Part shown: piece by piece, positions 1 through 10,016 of the stretch
Layout of the letters: the number at the start of each line of letters is the position of its first letter
Numbering within the stretch: the stretch's first letter is position 1
Source: Bradyrhizobiaceae bacterium
GTDB taxonomy: Bacteria; Pseudomonadota; Alphaproteobacteria; Rhizobiales; Xanthobacteraceae
Reading direction: 5' to 3'
Length of the DNA stretch: 64,000 nt
Assembly: GCA_003963145.1 (NCBI GenBank)
Contig: RXJJ01000010.1
Coordinates: forward strand, 29,558 to 93,557
Translations under genes and position numbers: made by a program
The notes under the pieces: model-generated
The model's database searches: none
What the model was told of the DNA's origin: nothing
What the model saw: the letters and a program-made list of their open reading frames with translations, nothing else

Positions 1-1430
1 ATACGCACGCGGTAGTCGATCAGCTTCAGTCCCTCGATGTATTTCTGGTACTTGCCGAGGTCCTTGCGCAGCGCCACGTCGAGCGCGTTGACAGGGCCAT
101 TGCCCTCGCCCGCGGAAATCAGCTGCTCGCCGCCGACATCGACCTTCACCACCGCCATCGCCACGGTGACACGCTGACCGAGCGCGTTGCTGCGTTGCTC
201 GACGTTGACGTCGAACTGCAGGACACGGATGTAGTCCGGCACCTTGCCGAGCGTGCGCCGCGCCAGCAGATCGAACGATGCGTCGGCAGATTCATAAGCG
301 AAACCCGCCGCCTCGCGCTCCTTCATTTCCTCGATCAGCCGGGTCAGCTTCGGATCGTTTTTCTCGAAAGGAATGTTCGCCCGCTCCAGCGCGGCGAGAA
401 CGTTGGAGCGGCCCGCCTGATCGGACACCAGCACCTTGCGGTGATTGCCGACCGCCTCGGGCGCGATGTGCTCGTAAGTGTGCGGGTCCTTCAGCACGGC
501 CGAGGCGTGGATTCCCGTCTTGGTGACGAACGCGCTTTCGCCGACATAGGGCGCGTGCATGTCCGGCGCGCGATTGAGGATGTCGTCGAGCGAGCGCGAC
601 ACCTGCACCAGTGTCTTCAGATTTTGATCCGATACGCCGATATCGAATCTGTCGGCGAATTCGCCCTTCAGCTTCAGCGTCGGGATCAGCGAACACAGAT
701 TGGCGTTGCCGCATCGCTCGCCAAGACCGTTCAGCGTGCCCTGGATCTGGCGCACGCCGGCGCGCACAGCGGCAAGCGTGTTGGCCACCGCCTGCTCGGT
801 ATCGTTATGGGCATGGATTCCGAGATGATCGCCGGGGATGTGCCCGACGACCTCCCGGACGATTGTTTCGATCTCGTCCGGCATGGTGCCGCCATTGGTA
901 TCGCACAGCACCACCCAGCGCGCGCCGGACTCATACGCAGCCTTCGCGCAGGCCAGCGCGAAGGCCGGATCTTCCTTGTAACCGTCGAAAAAGTGCTCGC
1001 AATCCAGCATCACCTCGCGGCCTGCCGCCTTCGCGGCAGCAACGCTGTCGCGGATCGAGGCGAGATTTTCTTCGTTCGTGGTCTGCAGCGCGACACGCAC
1101 CTGATAGGCGGAAGCCTTGGCGACGAAACAGATCGCGTCCGCCTTCGCCTCGAGCAACGCGGCAACGCCCGGATCGTTCGACGCCGAGCGGCCTGCGCGC
1201 CTCGTCATGCCGAAGGCGGTGAACTTCGCATGTCCGAATTTCGGCTTGCGCGAGAAAAAATCGGTATCCATCGGGTTGGCGCCGGGATAGCCGCCCTCGA
1301 TGTAGTCGATGCCGAGTTCATCGACCATCTGCGCGATCAGCTGCTTGTCGTGCAGCGTGAAGTCGACGCCATGCGTCTGCGCGCCGTCGCGCAGCGTGGT
1401 GTCGAACAGATAAAGGCGCTCGCGGCTCAT
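1..1430 (-). CDS. cimA: (R)-citramalate synthase, 3' end cut by window edge
   Basis: Condenses pyruvate and acetyl-CoA to citramalate, the pyruvate route to 2-oxobutyrate and isoleucine; cytosolic. The reverse strand is open from an ATG at 1430 to the window edge, giving about 476 codons, so the protein lacks only its last residues (family usually about 530). The N-terminus [18 protein letters not shown] carries the DRE-TIM metallolyase signature, followed by the IEGGYPGAN motif that separates CimA from isopropylmalate and homocitrate synthases; HAHNDTEQA and GLGERCGNANL are further lyase motifs. The ATG overlaps the stop of the GNAT gene (ATGA), so it is the last gene of the cysS run seen here. 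The ORF track misses it because it has no stop in the window; the long plus-strand ORF at 195 is its shadow. Confidence 0.93.
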   Translation of the reverse strand, partial: MSRERLYLFDTTLRDGAQTHGVDFTLHDKQLIAQMVDELGIDYIEGGYPGANPMDTDFFSRKPKFGHAKFTAFGMTRRAGRSASNDPGVAALLEAKADAICFVAKASAYQVRVALQTTNEENLASIRDSVAAAKAAGREVMLDCEHFFDGYKEDPAFALACAKAAYESGARWVVLCDTNGGTMPDEIETIVREVVGHIPGDHLGIHAHNDTEQAVANTLAAVRAGVRQIQGTLNGLGERCGNANLCSLIPTLKLKGEFADRFDIGVSDQNLKTLVQVSRSLDDILNRAPDMHAPYVGESAFVTKTGIHASAVLKDPHTYEHIAPEAVGNHRKVLVSDQAGRSNVLAALERANIPFEKNDPKLTRLIEEMKEREAAGFAYESADASFDLLARRTLGKVPDYIRVLQFDVNVEQRSNALGQRVTVAMAVVKVDVGGEQLISAGEGNGPVNALDVALRKDLGKYQKYIEGLKLIDYRVR

Positions 1431-1945
1431 GACGGCCTCTCGCCCGGCTGGTCGTTGGCTGCCAGCATTTTCTTCATCGTGGTGTTGGCCAGCCACTCAT
1501 CGCCGACGGTGACGGTGTTGCGGCTTTCTCCGGCATAGCCCCGCTTCTTGAAAAAAGGTTCGGCGGTGTCGCTGGCATCCACGGTCAGCCGCGTTGCGCC
1601 GCGCGCGCCGGCCAGCTTCTCGATGGCATCGCAGAGCGCGCTCGCCACGCCCTGCCGCGCCGCGCCGGGATGAACATAGAGCATGTCGAGGTGATCGGCG
1701 CCCTTGAGGGACACGAAGCCGACCGGCGAGCCCTGCAGGGTCGCGACCAGCGTCAGCTGAGAACCAAGACGCTTGCCGAACGCCTCTTCGTCGTCGGCGA
1801 CGGCGGCCCATGCGTCGCGCTGGTTCTCGGAATAATCGTCCTCGGTCAGCCCTTCGACGCTCGCGGCAAAGATCGCCGCGAGGATCGGAACGTCCGCCGG
1901 CAGGAATGGCCGCAGCCCGATTTGTGGAAATGCCTGCGCCATCAT
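1427..1945 (-). CDS. GNAT-family N-acetyltransferase
   Basis: A 172-residue GCN5-related acetyltransferase; the acceptor cannot be read from sequence. Beta-strand/helix order fits a single GNAT domain: an N-terminal [16 protein letters not shown] segment, central VGFVSLKG and [19 protein letters not shown], where RQGVAS is the acetyl-CoA pyrophosphate loop, and a C-terminal [11 protein letters not shown] typical of the family's last strand. The ORF track starts at 1960, but ATG at 1945 overlaps the cysS stop as ATGA and its own stop overlaps the cimA ATG the same way, so 1945 is preferred (1942 is also possible). Tight coupling to cysS and cimA suggests cotranscription, not shared function. 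Confidence 0.85.
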   Translation of the reverse strand: MMAQAFPQIGLRPFLPADVPILAAIFAASVEGLTEDDYSENQRDAWAAVADDEEAFGKRLGSQLTLVATLQGSPVGFVSLKGADHLDMLYVHPGAARQGVASALCDAIEKLAGARGATRLTVDASDTAEPFFKKRGYAGESRNTVTVGDEWLANTTMKKMLAANDQPGERPS

Positions 1946-3429
1946 CGCGCGACCTCCCACGTGGTCACGGGCTTGCCGTCGGCGTCTTTGCCGTCCTTGA
2001 TCGCGATGCCCATCGCAGCGAGTTGGTCGCGGATGCGGTCGGATTCCGCAAAATCCTTGCGAGCACGGGCGGATTCGCGAGCCATAATAAGCGGCCCGAC
2101 CTTTTCCATTAGATCGCGGCGGCGTGCATTTGCCGGATTTGATCCGTAGGGGCGGGAGAATTCGATGCCGAGCAATCGAAGAGTAGAAATCAGGAAAGGT
2201 AACCTCTCGGGTTCCCGTCTCACTTCATTAGCTAAATGATGCACGCGGTCTAGCGCGCGATGGGTGTTGAGATCGTCGGCCAGCGCCTCCATCACCTCTC
2301 GGTCTGGTTCACCAACCTTAAGCATGAGCGACGGATTGTTCAGGGGCTCGATAATTCGGTCGACAAGAAGCTCCCATTGAACAACTTGGTCTTCTGCTTC
2401 CCATAGTCTTTTGATTGTCCAGTCTATCGGTTGCCGATAATGTGTCTTTAGCATCGCGACGCGAACAACGTTTCCCGCCCAAGTCTTTTTTCCAAAAGTA
2501 TCCATTGTAAGCAATTCGTTGATGGTGACGAAATTGCCGAGGCTCTTCGACATCTTCTCGCCTTCGACCTGCAGGAAGCCGTTGTGCATCCACACATTGG
2601 CCATGCGGCTCTGGTGAAACGCGCAGCAGGACTGCGCCATCTCATTCTCGTGATGCGGAAACACGAGATCGATGCCGCCGCCGTGAATGTCGAACTGGTG
2701 CGGATAGTTCTGCCCCGACGACAACGTGGCCTTCACATCTTCCCATAAAAGTTTGTCGGCCATCGCCGAGCATTCAATGTGCCAGCCCGGACGGCCCGGC
2801 GCCCCGATGCCGGCTGGCGAGGGCCATGACGGCTCGCCCGGCTTCGAGGGCTTCCACAAAACAAAGTCCATCGGCGCGCGCTTGTACGGCGCGACATCGA
2901 CCCGCGCGCCGGCCAGCATTTCATCGAGCGTGCGCCGCGCGAGGCTGCCGTATTTCTGATCGGTGGCGACACTGAACAGGACATGATCCTGCTCGACATA
3001 GGCGTTTTTATTCGCGATCAACTTTTCGATGATCGCGCGCATCTCCCCGATATGCTCGGTCGCGCGCGGCTCGGCGCTGGGGCGCAGACAACCCAGCTCA
3101 TCGACATCGGCATGGAATTGCTTCTCGGTCTGCTCGGTGACCTTGCGAATCGCCTCGTTCAGCGGCAGGCCGGGAAAGTCGCGCGCCGCGCGATCGTTGA
3201 TCTTGTCGTCGACGTCGGTGATGTTGCGGACATAGGTGACGTGTTTCTCGCCGTAGAGATGCCGCAGCAGGCGAAACAGCACGTCGAACACGATGACCGG
3301 GCGCGCGTTGCCGATATGGGCGAAGTCATAGACCGTCGGCCCGCACACATACATACGCACGTTCGAAGCATCGAGCGGCACGAAAGCGCGCTTTTCCTTC
3401 GTCAGCGTATCGTAGAGCTTCAGCTCCAT
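1942..3429 (-). CDS. cysS: Cysteine--tRNA ligase
   Basis: Charges tRNA-Cys with cysteine; class I aminoacyl-tRNA synthetase, cytosolic. The 495-residue product starts [13 protein letters not shown] at ATG 3429; the ORF-track start at 3543 adds 38 unconserved residues. Visible are the zinc ligand [15 protein letters not shown] (HIGH-type motif), WHIECSAM and HHENEMAQS for zinc, and [10 protein letters not shown] (KMSKS). The DALR-type anticodon-binding domain follows. First gene of the cysS-GNAT-cimA unit, joined by 4-base overlaps. Oddity: roughly 2150-2520, encoding the start of the anticodon domain, is clearly poorer in G+C than the rest of the gene (see findings), although the frame is intact. 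Confidence 0.96.
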   Translation of the reverse strand: MELKLYDTLTKEKRAFVPLDASNVRMYVCGPTVYDFAHIGNARPVIVFDVLFRLLRHLYGEKHVTYVRNITDVDDKINDRAARDFPGLPLNEAIRKVTEQTEKQFHADVDELGCLRPSAEPRATEHIGEMRAIIEKLIANKNAYVEQDHVLFSVATDQKYGSLARRTLDEMLAGARVDVAPYKRAPMDFVLWKPSKPGEPSWPSPAGIGAPGRPGWHIECSAMADKLLWEDVKATLSSGQNYPHQFDIHGGGIDLVFPHHENEMAQSCCAFHQSRMANVWMHNGFLQVEGEKMSKSLGNFVTINELLTMDTFGKKTWAGNVVRVAMLKTHYRQPIDWTIKRLWEAEDQVVQWELLVDRIIEPLNNPSLMLKVGEPDREVMEALADDLNTHRALDRVHHLANEVRREPERLPFLISTLRLLGIEFSRPYGSNPANARRRDLMEKVGPLIMARESARARKDFAESDRIRDQLAAMGIAIKDGKDADGKPVTTWEVAR

Positions 3430-3735
3430 CGCGGCTGTCCCATAACAAAAGAATCCCATCCCTTGCGGCCGGGTCGTCAAATCATCTCTTTTGAGAAAAG
3501 ACGGCTCCAGCCAGCGTTTAGCTAGCGAATAATCCCACGGCAAATGCCGAAAATGGAGAGAGAACCGTTCATGGCCGGCACAATGGTCCGCGCAGGCGGG
3601 CGCGTCAAGCGCGATGGCGGCCTCTGGTAAAGGGAATTTAGGCTCATTTCATTGTGACCGCAAAAGCCGGTTAAGCAATCTTAACACATCGCCCGTATCG
3701 GTATAAAGCCTCCGCTCCCTCCCGTCCGGTGCCTT
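3430..3735. other. Intergenic region between cysS and the 3736 gene
   Basis: 306 bases between divergent genes, presumably holding both promoters. The only distinct element I see is a perfect inverted repeat, GTTAAG-caat-CTTAAC at 3670-3685, about 50 bases before the plus-strand ATG. It resembles a CtrA site (TTAA-N7-TTAA) but the spacing is one base short. No RNA gene recognised. Confidence 0.5.
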
Positions 3736-4059
3736 ATGCGACTGATTCCCGCGATTCTTGTTTCCGCGTCCCTTGGCTGCGCTCTTCTTGCCGCTTCCGT
3801 GTCTTCCTCACTCGCCGACAGCGAGGTTTTCATCGTCGCCAATCAGCCAGACGGCTATGGCATCGACCATTGTCTGGCCAATGGCGAACGCTGCGGAGCC
3901 CCGGCGGCACGCGCCTATTGCCAGTTGCACGAATTCTCCCAGGCCAGCGCCTATCGTCGGGTCGATCCCGACGAGGTGACAGGCTCGGTTCCCGTCTCCG
4001 CCGGTACATGCAAGGGCAGCGGCTGCGACGAGTATGTCGCCATCACCTGCCAGCGGTGA
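3736..4059 (+). CDS. Small secreted cysteine-rich hypothetical protein
   Basis: 107 residues of unknown function. MRLIPAILVSASLGCALLAA is a clear Sec signal peptide with probable cleavage after SSLA. The mature part of about 80 residues has six cysteines (CLANGERC, YCQLHEF, CKGSGCDEY, ITCQR), suggesting disulfides and a periplasmic location. A region before the ATG at 3736 carries an inverted repeat. Two other frames are open over the same stretch, but only this one gives a signal peptide and a sensible composition. Similar short orphans are common in Bradyrhizobium relatives; no function assigned. Confidence 0.7.
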   Translation: MRLIPAILVSASLGCALLAASVSSSLADSEVFIVANQPDGYGIDHCLANGERCGAPAARAYCQLHEFSQASAYRRVDPDEVTGSVPVSAGTCKGSGCDEYVAITCQR

Positions 4060-4176
4060 ATCCGGCGGCCTTGGCTGCCTTTAATGCGCCCTGAATCGGA
4101 CGTGACCTCGCCGCCGGAAGCCTGTATGTGAAGCGGCGTCGGCCGCCATGCGGCTGGATTTCGAGCCGGATTCAGC

Positions 4177-5277
4177 GTGCCAATGCCCCCCCGTTCGTTC
4201 CCGAAATACGTCCTGCTGCTGGGCGTTGCCCTGACGGCCAGTTCCACAGCTTTTGCGCAGGTAATCTCGCAAGGCCCGGGCAGCCCGATGTGCCAGCGCC
4301 TTGAGGGCCAGCTGGCCAGCATCAATAGCGGCGCGGGCAGCGGCGGAGACCCCGCGCGCGCCGACCAGATCAGGCGCTATCAGGATGCCGCGACAAAACA
4401 GCAGGCCGAACTGGAGCGTGTTCAGGGCCAAGCAAGGCGGCAGGGTTGTGAGAGCTCCGGCTTCTTCTCGATGTTCACCGGCCAGTCCGCGCAATGCGCC
4501 CCGATCAACAACCAGATCCAGCAGATGCGCGCCAATCTGGATCAGATCACGACCAGCCTTCAGCAGTTGCGCAACGGCGCCTCGACCGTGGACGATAACC
4601 AGCGCCGCTCGGTGATGCTTGCGCTGGCGCAGAACAATTGCGGCCAGCAATACGTCAATGCTGTTCGCTCCACCGGCGGCTTCCTCGACACGCTGTTCGG
4701 CGGCGGCGGCAATAATCCGGGAATGAGCGATCCCAACGCTCCGAATGCAGGCACCTACCGCACGGTCTGCGCGCGCAGCTGCGACGGCGCGTATTTCCCG
4801 ATCTCGTTCGCGACCGTCCCGAGCCGCTTCCAGGACGACGAGCGCACCTGCAAGGCGCTGTGCCCGAATTCGGAAGCGACATTGTTCACCTATCGCAATC
4901 CGGGCGAGGATATCGGACAGGCCGTGTCGCTGAACGGACAGCCCTACTCCCAGTCGCCCAACGCTTTCCGCTTCCGCACCCAGTTCGACAAAACCTGCAG
5001 CTGCCGCGCGCCGGGCCAGAGCTGGGCCGATGCGCTCAAGAATGTCGACGATTCCAGCGCTGCGGCGCAGGGCGACATCATCGTCACGCCGGAAAACGCA
5101 AAGAAACTATCGCAGCCGGTGGCGACACCTGCCTCGCGCCGTCAGCCGGCGACGGCATCACCGGCCCCCGCTGCGCCGGAGACCGCCGATACCGCCACAT
5201 CAACGGGCGACAAACCGATCCGCTCGGTGGGACCGACATTCGTTCCCAATCAACCGTCGCCCAGCCGCCCGAACTGA
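4177..5277 (+). CDS. Secreted DUF2865 family protein
   Basis: 366 residues (GTG 4177, or ATG 4183 two codons later). The N-terminus has a signal peptide ending TAFAQ. Next comes a glutamine/alanine-rich segment with coiled-coil character (about residues 60-90), then the cysteine-rich DUF2865 core, with repeated cysteines in TVCARSCDGAYFPISF, CKALCPNSEATLF and FDKTCSCRAPGQSW. The tail of about 70 residues is rich in proline, alanine and threonine and low in complexity. DUF2865 is largely confined to Rhizobiales and its role is unknown; a periplasmic or envelope location is inferred from the signal peptide. It ends 18 bases from the convergent gltX stop. Confidence 0.8.
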   Translation: MPMPPRSFPKYVLLLGVALTASSTAFAQVISQGPGSPMCQRLEGQLASINSGAGSGGDPARADQIRRYQDAATKQQAELERVQGQARRQGCESSGFFSMFTGQSAQCAPINNQIQQMRANLDQITTSLQQLRNGASTVDDNQRRSVMLALAQNNCGQQYVNAVRSTGGFLDTLFGGGGNNPGMSDPNAPNAGTYRTVCARSCDGAYFPISFATVPSRFQDDERTCKALCPNSEATLFTYRNPGEDIGQAVSLNGQPYSQSPNAFRFRTQFDKTCSCRAPGQSWADALKNVDDSSAAAQGDIIVTPENAKKLSQPVATPASRRQPATASPAPAAPETADTATSTGDKPIRSVGPTFVPNQPSPSRPN

Positions 5278-5295
5278 CGGCCTCGCGTTTGTGAC

Positions 5296-6642
5296 CTAGC
5301 GGCTCGCGGCCTCCAGCCGGCGCAGCACTTTCGCACGGCCGATCAATGGCAACAGCGCCTTCAATTCCGGTCCCTGCTCGCGCCCGGTCAGTGCAAGACG
5401 CAGCGGATGAAACAGGGCCTTCCCTTTCTTGCCGCTCGCAGCTCCCACAGCCTTCGTGAATTTCGACCAGGTTTCTGTATCCCACGGCTCGGATGGCAGA
5501 TGCGGAATGGACAGCGCGACCAGATCGGTATCGTCCGAAGTGAACGTATCGCTGCCGGAAACGACCTCCCACCACTGGCGCGCATCGTCGAGACGCTCGA
5601 GATTGCCGCGAACCGCGAGCCAGAACGCTTCGGCATCCCGATTGACGCCGAGAACGCTCAAACGATCCGCGACATTCGCAAAAGGCAGGATATGCAGCGT
5701 GCGCGCGTTCAGGCCGTTCAATTCCGCCGGATCGAATTTTGCCGGTGAGTGCGAAATGTCGGACAAAGCGATTCGGGTCATCAGATCGTCGAGACTCACC
5801 ACCGGCTCGACATTGTGCGAGGTGCCGACCAGCACCGACAGCGCCGCGACCGCCTGCGGCTCGAACCCCTCCTCGCGCAAGGTGCCGAGCGACAGATGCC
5901 CGAGACGCTTCGACAGGCCCTCGCCACTCGGCAGCGTCAGCAGATTGTGATGCGCGAAGCGCGGCGGCTTCGCACCGAGCGCCTCGAACAGCTGAATCTG
6001 CACCGCGGTGTTGGTGATGTGGTCTTCGCCGCGAATGATGTCGGTGATGCCCATGTCGATGTCATCGGTGACTGATGGCAGCGTGTAGAGATACGAGCCA
6101 TCGGCGCGGATCAGCACCGGATCGGACAACGAAGCCGTATCGATGCTGGTTTCCCCGCGCACGCCGTCGACCCAGCCGATGATCTTGTGGTCGAGCTTGA
6201 AACGCCAATAAGGCTTGAGGCCTTCGGCGGCATATTCGGCGTGACCCTCCGGTGTGATCTTCAGCGCCGCGCGATTGTAGATCGGCGGAAGATGCCGCGC
6301 CTGCAATCGCTTGCGCTGATATTCCAGTTCCTCTTCCGTCTCGTAGCACGCGTAAAGAAGACCGGCGTCGCGCAGCTTCTTCGCCGCCGCATCGTACAGC
6401 GCCACCCGTTCGGACTGCCGCTCGACACGGCCCGGCACGACGCCCAGCCAGTCGAGATCGATCGCGATGGCGTCGGCGAATTCCTTTGTCGAGCGCGCGC
6501 GGTCGGTATCGTCATAGCGCAGCACAAACTGTCCGCCATGCCTGCGCGCGTGCAGATAATTGAACAAAGCGGTGCGCGCATTGCCGATATGAATGCGCCC
6601 GGTCGGTGAAGGCGCGAAGCGGACGACGGGTTTCTCAGCCAT
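5296..6642 (-). CDS. gltX: Glutamate--tRNA ligase
   Basis: Charges tRNA with glutamate; class I synthetase. The 448-residue product has the [20 protein letters not shown] nucleotide-binding region (HIGH) and [13 protein letters not shown], the usual degenerate KMSKS of this family. It is shorter than typical GluRS (about 470-490). Many alphaproteobacteria carry two GltX proteins, and the shorter one can be specialised for a tRNA subset; which this is cannot be decided here. The track start at 6645 is a TTG directly before ATG 6642, and the ATG is preferred. It overlaps the nadE stop by 8 bases, so the two are translationally coupled. Confidence 0.93.
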   Translation of the reverse strand: MAEKPVVRFAPSPTGRIHIGNARTALFNYLHARRHGGQFVLRYDDTDRARSTKEFADAIAIDLDWLGVVPGRVERQSERVALYDAAAKKLRDAGLLYACYETEEELEYQRKRLQARHLPPIYNRAALKITPEGHAEYAAEGLKPYWRFKLDHKIIGWVDGVRGETSIDTASLSDPVLIRADGSYLYTLPSVTDDIDMGITDIIRGEDHITNTAVQIQLFEALGAKPPRFAHHNLLTLPSGEGLSKRLGHLSLGTLREEGFEPQAVAALSVLVGTSHNVEPVVSLDDLMTRIALSDISHSPAKFDPAELNGLNARTLHILPFANVADRLSVLGVNRDAEAFWLAVRGNLERLDDARQWWEVVSGSDTFTSDDTDLVALSIPHLPSEPWDTETWSKFTKAVGAASGKKGKALFHPLRLALTGREQGPELKALLPLIGRAKVLRRLEAASR

Positions 6643-8386
6643 CAATGGCCTCGGCCGAACCGCTGGCGCGAGAGACGAGAGCCTGATCCGGCTCGGCGGG
6701 ACGTTCGCCCGCGTCGCGGAATTTGTTGACGATCGGATAGCGGCGGTCGCGGCCGAAATTCCGGCGCGTCACCTTTACGCCGGGCGGCGCCTGACGGCGC
6801 TTGTATTCGGCAAGATTAAGCAACCGGTCGATACGGACCACGGTGTCGCGGTCATATCCTTCGGCGATGATGGAGGCGAGCGGCGCCTCGCGCTCGACCA
6901 GCCGCTCCAGAATGGCGTCGAGGACATCATACGGCGGCAACGAATCCTGATCGGTCTGGTTCTCGCGCAATTCGGCGGTCGGCGGACGCGCGATGATGCT
7001 GACCGGAATGACCTTGCCGGACGGGCCGAGCGCGCCTTCCGGCTTCCATGAATTGCGTAGCGATGACAGACGGAACACCTCAGTCTTGTAGATGTCCTTG
7101 ATCGGATTGAATCCACCGTTCATGTCGCCGTAGAGCGTCGCGTAGCCGACCGACATTTCCGACTTGTTGCCGGTTGTCACCAGCATGTTGCCGAACTTGT
7201 TGGACATCGCCATCAGCAGCACGCCGCGCGTGCGCGCCTGCAGATTTTCCTCGGTGACGTCGCGGTTACGGCCCGCGAAGGTGTCCTTGAGGATCGTCTC
7301 GAAACCGCTGATCGCGGCGGCAATCGGCAGCACGTCGTACTGGATACAGAAATTGCGCGCGATCCGCGCTGCGTCATTGATCGATTCCTTCGCGGTGAAC
7401 TTGAACGGCAGCATCACCCCGCGCACGCGCTCGGAGCCGATGGCATCGACCGCGATCGCAAGGCACAAGGCCGAGTCGATACCGCCGGAAATGCCGAGCA
7501 GCACGCCCGGAAACGCATTCTTGGTGACGTAGTCGCGCAAGCCCAGCACGCAGGCGGCGTAATCGCCCCGGTCGCCGTCGAGCACCGGCGAAACCGGGCC
7601 CTTGCAGACCCAGCCCCCCTCGCTTTTGGTCCAGCGCAAGGTGGTGATGTTTTCGACGAAACCCGGCAACTGAAACGCCAGCGACCGGTCGCCGTTCAGA
7701 CCGAACGAAGAGCCGTCGAACACGAGTTCATCCTGTCCGCCGACCTGATTGAGATAGACCAGCGGCAACCCGCTTTCCGTCACCCGGGCGACGGACACCG
7801 CCATCCGCATGTCGTTCTTTTCGCGCGTATAGGGCGAGCCGTTCGGCACGATCAGGATTTCAGCGCCGGTCTCCAGAAGACATTCGACGACGTTCTCGTA
7901 CTCGTCGGATTCCTCCATCCAGGTGTCTTCACAGATCGGCACGCCGACGCGCACGCCGCGCACCGTCACCGGCCCGGCAGCGGGGCCTCGCGCGAACACG
8001 CGCTTTTCGTCGAACACGCCGTAATTGGGAAGATTGGCCTTGAAGCGCAGCGCCGCGATCCGCCCGCCATCGAGCAGCGCGCAGGCGTTGTAGAGTTTGC
8101 CGTCATCGACCCAGGGGGTGCCGATCAGGACCGCAGGCCCGCCATCGGCGGTCTCGCGCGCGAGATCCTCGATAGCCGCGCGGCAGGCGGCCTGAAAAGC
8201 CGGTTTCAGGACGAGATCTTCTGGCGGGTAGCCGGCGATGAACAGTTCGGACAGAACCAGAAGATCGGCCTTGTCCTTCGCCGCGCGCGCCCGGGCATCG
8301 CGCGCCTTCTGCGCATTGCCGGAAATGTCCCCGACAATCGGATTAAGCTGCGCCAGCGTGATCGTGAAATTTGCAGGATCGGCCAT
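6635..8386 (-). CDS. nadE: Glutamine-dependent NAD+ synthase
   Basis: Final step of NAD synthesis: amidates deamido-NAD with ATP, using ammonia released from glutamine by its own N-terminal domain. 583 residues. Residues 1-270 form a carbon-nitrogen hydrolase domain with the Glu ([15 protein letters not shown]), Lys ([19 protein letters not shown]) and Cys (GVPICEDTW) of the catalytic triad. The C-terminal half is the synthetase with the ATP P-loop [13 protein letters not shown] and the conserved [19 protein letters not shown] segment. Its stop overlaps gltX. Confidence 0.96.
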   Translation of the reverse strand: MADPANFTITLAQLNPIVGDISGNAQKARDARARAAKDKADLLVLSELFIAGYPPEDLVLKPAFQAACRAAIEDLARETADGGPAVLIGTPWVDDGKLYNACALLDGGRIAALRFKANLPNYGVFDEKRVFARGPAAGPVTVRGVRVGVPICEDTWMEESDEYENVVECLLETGAEILIVPNGSPYTREKNDMRMAVSVARVTESGLPLVYLNQVGGQDELVFDGSSFGLNGDRSLAFQLPGFVENITTLRWTKSEGGWVCKGPVSPVLDGDRGDYAACVLGLRDYVTKNAFPGVLLGISGGIDSALCLAIAVDAIGSERVRGVMLPFKFTAKESINDAARIARNFCIQYDVLPIAAAISGFETILKDTFAGRNRDVTEENLQARTRGVLLMAMSNKFGNMLVTTGNKSEMSVGYATLYGDMNGGFNPIKDIYKTEVFRLSSLRNSWKPEGALGPSGKVIPVSIIARPPTAELRENQTDQDSLPPYDVLDAILERLVEREAPLASIIAEGYDRDTVVRIDRLLNLAEYKRRQAPPGVKVTRRNFGRDRRYPIVNKFRDAGERPAEPDQALVSRASGSAEAIDG

Positions 8387-8445
8387 GCGAAGGTTTTAGT
8401 CCGCTTCGCGAGTTCTTCGCAATATCGCGCGCAACGGCGCGGGAT

Positions 8446-9834
8446 TTAAAATCCCGCGACCGCCGGTATCGGTTTCACCTTGCCGTCACGCTCGTTCTTG
8501 AGGAGTTCGGCGATCAGGAAAGCCATGTCGATCGACTGCTCGGCGTTCAGACGCGGATCGCAGGCCGTGTGATAACGGTCGTTGAGGTCCTCGTCGGTGA
8601 TCGCACGCGCGCCGCCGATGCACTCGGTCACGTTCTGGCCGGTCATTTCCAGATGCACGCCACCCGGATGGGTGCCTTCCGCCGCATGAACCGCGAAGAA
8701 GGTCTTCACCTCCGACAGGATGCGATCGAACGGCCGCGTCTTGTAGCCGGTGGTCGACGTGATGGTGTTGCCATGCATCGGATCGCACGACCACACCACG
8801 ACCTTGCCCTCGCGCTTCACCGCCCGGATCAGATGCGGCAGATGCTCGGCCACCTTGTCCGCACCGAAACGATTGATGAGCGTCAGACGTCCCGGCTCGT
8901 TTTCCGGGTTAAGGATGTCGATCAGCTTGAGCAACTCGTCCGGCTTGAGCGAGGGACCGCATTTCAGCCCGATCGGATTCCTGATGCCGCGGAAATATTC
9001 CACGTGGCCATGATCAAGCTGGCGGGTGCGATCGCCGATCCAGAGCATGTGGCCCGAGGTCGCGTACCAGTCGCCGGTCGTCGAATCGACGCGCGTGAAG
9101 GCCTGCTCGTAACCGAGCAGCAGCGCCTCATGACTGGTGTAGAAATCGGTCGCGCGCAGTTCGGGGTGGCTTTCGAGATCGAGGCCGCAAGCGCGCATGA
9201 AATTCAGCGCGTCGGAGATGCGGTCGGCCAGTTCCTTGTAACGGCGCGACTGCTGCGAATCCTTCAGGAAACCGAGCATCCACTGATGCACGCTCCCGAG
9301 ATTGGCGAAGCCGCCCGTCGCGAATGCGCGGAGCAGGTTGAGCGTCGCCGCCGACTGCCGGTAGGCCATCAGCTGGCGACGCGGATCGGGAACACGCGCT
9401 TCCGCCGTGAAGGCGGCGTCATTGACGATATCGCCGCGATAGCTCGGCAGTTCGATGCCGTCCTTTTTCTCGGTCGGCGAGGAACGCGGTTTGGCGAACT
9501 GCCCCGCGACACGGCCGACCTTCACCACCGGCAGCGCGCCGGCATAGGTCAGCACCACCGCCATCTGCAGCAGCACGCGGAAGAAATCGCGGATGTTGTT
9601 GGCGCCATGCTCGGCGAAGCTCTCGGCGCAATCGCCGCCCTGCAACAGGAAGGCCTCGCCGGCGGCGACACGCGCCAGCGACTTTTTCAGGTTGCGCGCC
9701 TCGCCTGCAAAAACCAGCGGCGGAAACGTCGCAAGCTGCGCCTCGACATCCGCGAGCGCCTTCGCGTCGGGATAATCCGGCACCTGAAGCACCGGCTTTG
9801 AGCGCCAACTCTCGGGTGTCCACCGCTCGGACAT
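8446..9834 (-). CDS. aroG: Class II 3-deoxy-7-phosphoheptulonate (DAHP) synthase
   Basis: First step of the shikimate pathway: phosphoenolpyruvate plus erythrose 4-phosphate. 462 residues, matching the plant-like class II enzyme rather than the shorter class I type. Seen are the N-terminal [45 protein letters not shown]-like [10 protein letters not shown], a late HGNTI metal/substrate motif ([10 protein letters not shown]) and [21 protein letters not shown] 9834 has GGAG upstream. The symbol is used loosely, since class II genes are variously named aroF, aroG or aroH. Confidence 0.94.
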   Translation of the reverse strand: MSERWTPESWRSKPVLQVPDYPDAKALADVEAQLATFPPLVFAGEARNLKKSLARVAAGEAFLLQGGDCAESFAEHGANNIRDFFRVLLQMAVVLTYAGALPVVKVGRVAGQFAKPRSSPTEKKDGIELPSYRGDIVNDAAFTAEARVPDPRRQLMAYRQSAATLNLLRAFATGGFANLGSVHQWMLGFLKDSQQSRRYKELADRISDALNFMRACGLDLESHPELRATDFYTSHEALLLGYEQAFTRVDSTTGDWYATSGHMLWIGDRTRQLDHGHVEYFRGIRNPIGLKCGPSLKPDELLKLIDILNPENEPGRLTLINRFGADKVAEHLPHLIRAVKREGKVVVWSCDPMHGNTITSTTGYKTRPFDRILSEVKTFFAVHAAEGTHPGGVHLEMTGQNVTECIGGARAITDEDLNDRYHTACDPRLNAEQSIDMAFLIAELLKNERDGKVKPIPAVAGF

Positions 9835-9953
9835 GACCTGAAACTCCTGAAACGAATAAGGAAGCGCGGGTTATACACACCCTGCCCCGGTCCTGAAAGC
9901 TGCCAATTCGGCCTTTTTTGCCAATAGCTTAATCAGGCACGCGACGCGGGCGC

Positions 9954-9988
9954 GAAAAAAACCGCCGGCTCCTTAAATGGGCCGGCGG
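9954..9988 (-). terminator. Rho-independent terminator of the beta-propeller gene
   Basis: Read on the minus strand, CCGCCGGC and GCCGGCGG pair across an 11-base loop and are followed by a run of seven or more T. It lies about 30 bases after the stop at 10017, in the right orientation. Confidence 0.85.
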
Positions 9989-10016
9989 CTCGTCATCTGC
10001 AACTGGCTCTCGCGTC

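Noticed and set aside
3670-3685. CtrA box before the 3736 gene
   Set aside because: The spacing is TTAA-N6-TTAA, one base short of the consensus; kept only as an inverted repeat.
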